Below, one piece after another: positions 5,169-8,996 of a DNA stretch of 8,996 bases. A program made the translations under genes and the position numbers. The DNA is from Nocardioidaceae bacterium. GTDB lineage: Bacteria; Actinomycetota; Actinomycetes; Propionibacteriales; Nocardioidaceae. The stretch lies in NCBI GenBank assembly GCA_013698435.1, contig JACCVA010000190.1:1-8996 (forward strand), given 5' to 3'. The notes under the pieces are model-generated. The model was not told the DNA's origin. It worked only from the letters and a program-made list of their open reading frames with translations, and searched no databases. The first letter of the stretch is position 1. The number at the start of each line of letters is the position of its first letter.

Positions 5169-5834
5169 ATGGGCGCCTCCCCCACCCGTCTGGTGGTCTT
5201 CGACTGCGACGGGGTGCTCGTCGACAGTGAGCGGCTGGCGGTGGAACTCGACATCCGCGTGCTGGGCAAGCTCGGCTGGGAGATCACCCGCGAGGAGGTC
5301 ATCGAGCGGTTCCTCGGCCGCAGCGACGCCGACGTACGTGCCGACATCGAGACCCATCTCGGCCGTCGGCTGCCGGGCGACTGGGACGAGGGCTGGGTCG
5401 ACGACTACCGGCGGGTGCTCGAGGAGGAGTTGGTCGCCGTTCCCGGGGTCGCCGGTGCGGTCGCCGAGCTGACCGTGCGTGGGTATGCGACCTGCGTGGC
5501 GTCCAGCGGCTCGCACACCAAGATGGAGCACACCCTCGCGCTCACCGGCCTATGGACGTGGTTCGAGGGCCGGATCTTCAGCGCCACCGAGGTCCCGCAC
5601 GGAAAGCCAGCGCCCGACCTCTTCCTGCATGCCGCCGCCACGATGGGGTTCGAGCCGTCCGCCTGCGTCGTCATCGAGGACAGCCGCTACGGCGTCGCCG
5701 CGGCGCGAGCCGCCCACATGTCGGTGGTCGGGTACGCCGGCGGCATCACGCCGCCGGCCCACCTAGCGGACGCCGACACCGTGATCACCGACATGAGCGA
5801 TCTCGTCTCCGCCATCGAGCGGTTGTCCACCTGA
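5169..5834 (+). CDS. HAD-superfamily hydrolase, phosphoglucomutase-like
   Basis: The 221-residue product has all four HAD motifs: VVFDCDGVLVDSE (nucleophile Asp12, acid/base Asp14), SS at 112-113, Lys146 in HGKPAPD, and IEDS at 169-172. The long helical insert between motifs I and II, with IERFLGRS, places it in the beta-phosphoglucomutase-like subfamily I (GmhB/Gph/PgmB relatives). These enzymes act on small phosphorylated metabolites in the cytoplasm; the substrate is not predictable here. The open frame extends far upstream, but ATG 5169 is five codons before the first conserved strand, so it was chosen. The gene is divergent from arcC (132 bp gap) and convergent with the HEAT-repeat gene (31 bp gap). 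It is a plain single-gene unit with no evidence of a functional link to the neighbours. Confidence 0.9.
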   Translation: MGASPTRLVVFDCDGVLVDSERLAVELDIRVLGKLGWEITREEVIERFLGRSDADVRADIETHLGRRLPGDWDEGWVDDYRRVLEEELVAVPGVAGAVAELTVRGYATCVASSGSHTKMEHTLALTGLWTWFEGRIFSATEVPHGKPAPDLFLHAAATMGFEPSACVVIEDSRYGVAAARAAHMSVVGYAGGITPPAHLADADTVITDMSDLVSAIERLST

Positions 5835-5865
5835 GACGACGGCCTCTGCCAGGCGCCCTTGAGCG

Positions 5866-6441
5866 TCAACCGAGGTCAGGCACGTCGAGGTCGAGGTCGA
5901 GGCGCTCACTCAGCAGCACCAGAGCACGGGCGGCCGCCCGGCGTACGTCGGCGTTGTCGTCGCTGAGGGCCCTGTCGACCATCGCGACGTGCTCGGTGTC
6001 GCCGTTGGCCCCGAGGCAGCGCACCGCCTGCTGCCGCACCCGCGGCAGCTCATGGTCGGCCAGGGCCACCGCCCCCGGGCCGGACTCGCCGATCTGCCGC
6101 AGCGTCGACACCTTGAGACACATCTCGGCGGGCCGCCAGTGCTCGTCACCGAGCCCTGCGACGACGACCGGTGCGGCCGAGTCCGCCCAGACGTAGAGAA
6201 GCCCGCGGCCTCCCCAGGTGCGCACCCAGTAGTCGTGCCAGCTGGGGTCGAAGGCGGCCCGGAGACAGTTCGACCCGAGGTAGCCGAGCATCCCCACGTA
6301 GTCGTGCGGGTCCGCACCGGCCAGCAGGTCGGCGCACCAGCCCGCCGCCGTCTCGGCGCCGACCCGCTCGCCGAGCTCGGTGACGAGATCGCGAACAGTG
6401 GCGTCCGGCCTCGTCGGCGGGGGCAGGGTAGGCACCGTCAT
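5866..6441 (-). CDS. HEAT-repeat protein of unknown function
   Basis: The 191-residue protein has a Trp/Tyr-rich N-terminal half (DPHDYVGMLGYLG, SWHDYWVRTWGGRGLLYVW) and a C-terminal pair of HEAT or PBS-lyase-like repeats at about 129-179. The repeats read LPRVRQQAVRCLG and NADVRRAAARALVLL, the standard D-x-x-V-R-x-x-A-x-x-A-L pattern. Such repeats usually bind other proteins; no catalytic motif is visible. The start is taken as ATG 6441 because the product then begins MTVPTLPPPTRPDATVRDLV; the frame stays open to 6618 but that part overlaps the divergent small ORF's start region and has poor codon sense. The C-terminus carries Asp-Leu repeats from a triple GTCGAG on the plus strand at 5884-5901, a likely slippage site. 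Function unknown. Confidence 0.75.
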   Translation of the reverse strand: MTVPTLPPPTRPDATVRDLVTELGERVGAETAAGWCADLLAGADPHDYVGMLGYLGSNCLRAAFDPSWHDYWVRTWGGRGLLYVWADSAAPVVVAGLGDEHWRPAEMCLKVSTLRQIGESGPGAVALADHELPRVRQQAVRCLGANGDTEHVAMVDRALSDDNADVRRAAARALVLLSERLDLDLDVPDLG

Positions 6442-6592
6442 GCGGTCATCGTCGCACCCGTTTGGCCTGAGGTAGGTCACCCTCGGTCGTGGCAGCCGAC
6501 GGCGAAGATAGGGCGTCCTCCCGATGTGAGGGGGTGCCTTAGCCGACGAGATTCGACTCATCAGATCACCACAACCGTGCTGAGGAGCCGAC
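6442..6592. promoter_or_regulatory. Divergent intergenic region (HEAT gene / small ORF)
   Basis: These 151 bp must hold promoters in both directions. I see no clear consensus pair. Possible signals are a CCTC/GAGG dyad around CCTCCCGATGTGAGGGGG near 6514-6532, and AGCCGACG present at 6497 and 6541. Nothing here is strong enough to name an operator. Confidence 0.3.
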
Positions 6593-6766
6593 ATGTTTCC
6601 CATCCAAGAACCGTTCATCCAGGCAGAGCTCGACTACCGCGTGCAGCGGATGATCGCCGACCGGGAAGCCGCCGAGCAGCGGCGTGCGGCCCGGGCCGCG
6701 GCCCGGGAGCACCGTCGCGAACGTCCCGTCCGCAGCCCCCGCCATCAGACCGCGACCGCTCGCTGA
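6593..6766 (+). CDS. Small Arg/Ala-rich protein, 57 residues
   Basis: ATG 6593 is preceded by GAGGAG (6582-6587) with a five-base spacer, the clearest plus-strand ribosome binding site in the window. The product begins MFPIQEPFIQAELDYRVQRM, followed by a long predicted helix with alternating Glu/Arg/Ala (IADREAAEQRRAARAAAREHRRE), and a short basic tail ending at TGA 6764-6766. Thirteen of 57 residues are arginine. No membrane segment, cysteine motif or signal peptide is visible. It sits just before the LAL regulator gene on the same strand and is probably cotranscribed. I do not recognise the family. It could be a small regulatory partner, a nucleic-acid-binding peptide, or simply a translated leader for the regulator. 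Confidence 0.65.
   Translation: MFPIQEPFIQAELDYRVQRMIADREAAEQRRAARAAAREHRRERPVRSPRHQTATAR
6690..6707. repeat. 18-bp perfect G/C palindrome inside the small ORF
   Basis: CCCGGGCCGCGGCCCGGG equals its own reverse complement. GTGC at 6684-6687 and GCAC at 6709-6712 extend it with a small internal loop. In RNA it would be a very stable hairpin. It encodes Arg-Ala-Ala-Ala-Arg, so codon bias alone could have produced it. Confidence 0.8.
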
Positions 6767-6851
6767 GGTGATCGACACCGAGATCGAGCGGAGCTCGCCC
6801 GCCCGCACAACATGGCACCGGTCCGTGGGCCACCTGTCGGAGCGGGCGAGC

Positions 6852-8996
6852 ATGATGGTGGACGTGCCACCCGAGCTGCCCGCCCTGCGGCCCCTGATCG
6901 GCCGCACCGACGAGCTGTCCGAGCTGCTGCGGCTGGTCGGTCTCGCCGACGACGATGCACCGCGAGCCCCCGCCGTGGTCGTCGCCGGGGACGCGGGGGT
7001 CGGCAAGAGCCGGCTGCTGGCCGAGCTGCGCGCCCACGCCGACGACGCCGGATGGCAGGTGCTGCTCGGCCATTGCCTCGACTTCGGCGACAGCGCTCTT
7101 CCTTACCTGCCGTTCAGCGAGATCTTCGGCCGGCTGCAGGCCCAGTCCGCGGCGCTCGCCGACGCGGTCGCTCGAGCCCACCCCGCCGTACGCCGCCTGA
7201 TGCCCGGACGCAGGGTCACCACCGATGCGGGGCCGAAGACGACCCAACCGACCGACCGCGCCGACCTGTTCGAAGCCGTGCACGCCGGCTTCGAGCAGCT
7301 CGGCGAGGAGTCACCGTTGCTCGTGCTCGTCGAGGACCTCCATTGGGCGGACCAGTCGACCCGCGACATGCTCAGCTTCTTGTTCACCCGGCGGTTCACG
7401 GCACCGGTGGCTGTCGTCGTCACCTATCGCAGCGACGACCTGCACCGCCGGCACCCGCTACGCGCGTCCGTCGCGCAGTGGTCCCGCCTGCCTGGGGTGG
7501 TGCGGCTCCCCCTCGATCCACTCAGCGACCACCACGTCCGCTCCCTGGTCCACGCGCTGCATCCGGCTCCGCTGACCGAGCGCGACGTGCAAGGGATCGT
7601 CACCCGCGCCGAGGGCAACGCCTTCTTCACCGAGGAGCTCGTCGGCGCCGCCGACCGCGACGACCGCACCCTGCCCGACGACCTTGCCGACCTGCTGCTG
7701 CTGCGGATCGACCAGCTCGGCGACAACGAGAAGCTGGCAGTCCGTGCGGCGTCCGCCGCAGGACGCCGGGTCTCCCACGAGCTGCTGACCCGCGTCGTCG
7801 GCCTGTCACCGGACGCCTTGGACCAGGCGCTGCGGGCCGCTGTCGACGGCCATGTGCTGGTGCCTGCCGGCGGCGACAGCTACGCCTTCCGGCACGCGCT
7901 GCTCGGCGAGGTGGTCTACGACGACCTGCTGCCCGGTGAGCGGGTCCGGTTGCACCGCGCCTACACAGAGGCGTTCAGCGAGGGGGGCGTCGCGAGCACC
8001 GCGGCCGAGGTCGCCCGTCACGCCCGGGCCTCCCACGACGTGCCCACCGCGATCCGAGCCAGCATCGAGGCCGGCGACGAGGCGATGAACGTGGGCGGTC
8101 CTGACGAGGCCGCTCACCACTACCAGGTCGCGCTGGGACTGCTTGCCGACCCGCACCCGGCCGACACCGGCCAGGGTGGCGCCCCACCGTCCGACCGTCC
8201 GGTCGAGCTCAGCGAGCTTGTCGACCTCAGCATCAAGGCCAGCGAGGCGGTCGCCGTCGCCGGTCAGCCGCTTCGCTCGGTCCAGCTGCTGCGGGAGCAG
8301 CTCGACCAGCTCGGCGACGTTCTCGAGCCTGATGACCGGGCTCGCCTGCTGCTGGCCCTGGCGACGGCTGCACTGGTGATCGACACCGACTTCGACCCGC
8401 TCGACGTCACCAGCCAGCTGCTTGACACCGTCCCAGCCGAACCGCCGACGTCGTTGCGCGCCCGTGTGCTGAGCGCGCACGCGCGGGCCCTCACCGGACA
8501 CGGTCGCGACGACGAGGTGCTGCGGTTCGCGAGCGAGGCGCTCGCGGTCGGGCAGGAGCTCCGGCTCCAGACCGTCGTTGCCGACGCCCGCACCACCATG
8601 AGCCGCCTCGACCAGCAGCGCGGCGACCCCGACGCGTCCCGCAAGGCGCTGGCCGACATCGTCGACCAGGCCCGTGCCGACAACGACGTCGTGAGCGAGC
8701 TGCGCGGCCAGCACAGCCTGGGCGGCATCTTCTTCGAGGCGGGCCAGATCGACGAGGCGCACGCCACCTACCGCTCGGCCGCCGCCCGTGCCGCCACGCT
8801 CGGCCGGCCCTGGGCGCCGTACGGACTCGACTCCCGGGCGTTGGCGGGGCTGACCGCCTACATCGCCGGCGACTGGGACGAGGCCTGCCGGCTGGTGGAC
8901 GTCACCGGCGAGGCACCGCCGCCGCCGGCGGAGGCGACCCTGGCCAGCGTAGCGATGGCCGTCGCCGCCGGCCGCGGCGACCGCCACGCCCTCGAC
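6852..8996 (+). CDS. LAL/MalT-like AAA ATPase regulator (3' end outside window)
   Basis: 715 codons are present and the frame is open to the window end. The N-terminus has LIGRTDELSELL (residues 15-26), the usual entry to the AAA_16 domain. Walker A is AGDAGVGKSR (45-54) and Walker B with sensor region LLVLVEDLHWADQSTRDML (around 155-172). RTLPDDLADLLLLRIDQL and FRHALLGEVVYDDLLPGERVRLH then mark the winged-helix/linker part seen in large ATPases of the LuxR family. From about residue 410 the chain is all-helical, with TPR-like repeats (PDEAAHHYQVALGLL, GQIDEAHATYRSAAARAATLG). A C-terminal LuxR HTH is expected past the window but cannot be seen, so a guanylate cyclase-type ATPase is an alternative. 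ATG 6852 has GGAG nine bases upstream. GTG 6768, one base after the small ORF's stop, is an in-frame alternative adding 28 unconserved-looking residues. Confidence 0.88.
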   Translation, partial: MMVDVPPELPALRPLIGRTDELSELLRLVGLADDDAPRAPAVVVAGDAGVGKSRLLAELRAHADDAGWQVLLGHCLDFGDSALPYLPFSEIFGRLQAQSAALADAVARAHPAVRRLMPGRRVTTDAGPKTTQPTDRADLFEAVHAGFEQLGEESPLLVLVEDLHWADQSTRDMLSFLFTRRFTAPVAVVVTYRSDDLHRRHPLRASVAQWSRLPGVVRLPLDPLSDHHVRSLVHALHPAPLTERDVQGIVTRAEGNAFFTEELVGAADRDDRTLPDDLADLLLLRIDQLGDNEKLAVRAASAAGRRVSHELLTRVVGLSPDALDQALRAAVDGHVLVPAGGDSYAFRHALLGEVVYDDLLPGERVRLHRAYTEAFSEGGVASTAAEVARHARASHDVPTAIRASIEAGDEAMNVGGPDEAAHHYQVALGLLADPHPADTGQGGAPPSDRPVELSELVDLSIKASEAVAVAGQPLRSVQLLREQLDQLGDVLEPDDRARLLLALATAALVIDTDFDPLDVTSQLLDTVPAEPPTSLRARVLSAHARALTGHGRDDEVLRFASEALAVGQELRLQTVVADARTTMSRLDQQRGDPDASRKALADIVDQARADNDVVSELRGQHSLGGIFFEAGQIDEAHATYRSAAARAATLGRPWAPYGLDSRALAGLTAYIAGDWDEACRLVDVTGEAPPPPAEATLASVAMAVAAGRGDRHALD

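Noticed and set aside
6812..7939. 375-codon plus-strand frame overlapping the regulator
   Set aside because: Arg/Pro-rich out-of-frame reading; the frame from 6852 carries Walker A and B motifs instead.
7806..8987. 393-codon minus-strand open frame
   Set aside because: Antisense to the helical part of the LAL regulator; low-complexity Gly/Val/Arg translation typical of shadow frames in GC-rich DNA.

Overview
The window is GC-rich, with strong G/C bias at third codon positions. Its gene content (infC preceded by an SseB-domain gene, a LAL-type regulator, candidate leaderless promoters, GC-rich hairpins without U-tracts) points to a high-GC actinobacterium, possibly of the Nocardioides/Propionibacteriales type. 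The phylum is fairly secure. The finer placement is inferred from remembered neighbourhoods and was not searched.

Layout. (1) Positions 1-443, minus strand: 5' part of infC (translation initiation factor IF-3), with an ATC start behind a strong AGGAGG. (2) 444-775: a 332-bp non-coding stretch that is the likely infC leader. In transcript order it holds several hairpins, a terminator-like stem with a short U-run, and three 21-bp tandem repeats that each contain a small dyad. (3) 776-1348, minus: SseB-domain protein with a candidate leaderless promoter. (4) 1349-1624: divergent intergenic region with a near-perfect 19-bp inverted repeat and a third copy of its outer sequence. (5) 1625-2209, plus: P-loop uridine-kinase-like protein, whose stop codon lies in the loop of a 10-bp hairpin. 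(6) 2236-2673, minus: VOC/glyoxalase-fold protein. (7) 2893-5036, minus: a two-gene unit of carbamate kinase (arcC, first) and a ring-opening amidohydrolase of the cyanuric acid hydrolase/barbiturase family (second). (8) 5169-5834, plus: HAD hydrolase, divergent from arcC. (9) 5866-6441, minus: HEAT-repeat protein. (10) 6593-6766, plus: a 57-residue Arg/Ala-rich small protein with a good ribosome binding site, directly upstream of (11) 6852-8996, plus: a large LuxR-family (LAL/MalT-like) AAA ATPase regulator that runs off the window.

How the genes fit together. infC and its leader are core translation machinery. arcC plus the amidohydrolase look like a small nitrogen-salvage unit: ring opening of a cyclic ureide-like compound, and recovery of ATP, carbamate and ammonia from carbamoyl phosphate. 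The enzymes that should join the two steps are not in the window. The small ORF and the LAL regulator probably form one transcription unit, divergent from the HEAT-repeat gene. The rest are single housekeeping or accessory genes.

No tRNA, rRNA, insertion sequence, integrase, prophage or CRISPR array was seen. The most unusual signals are the repeat-bearing infC leader, the palindrome cluster at 1455-1530, the arcC/amidohydrolase pairing and the small ORF before the LAL gene.
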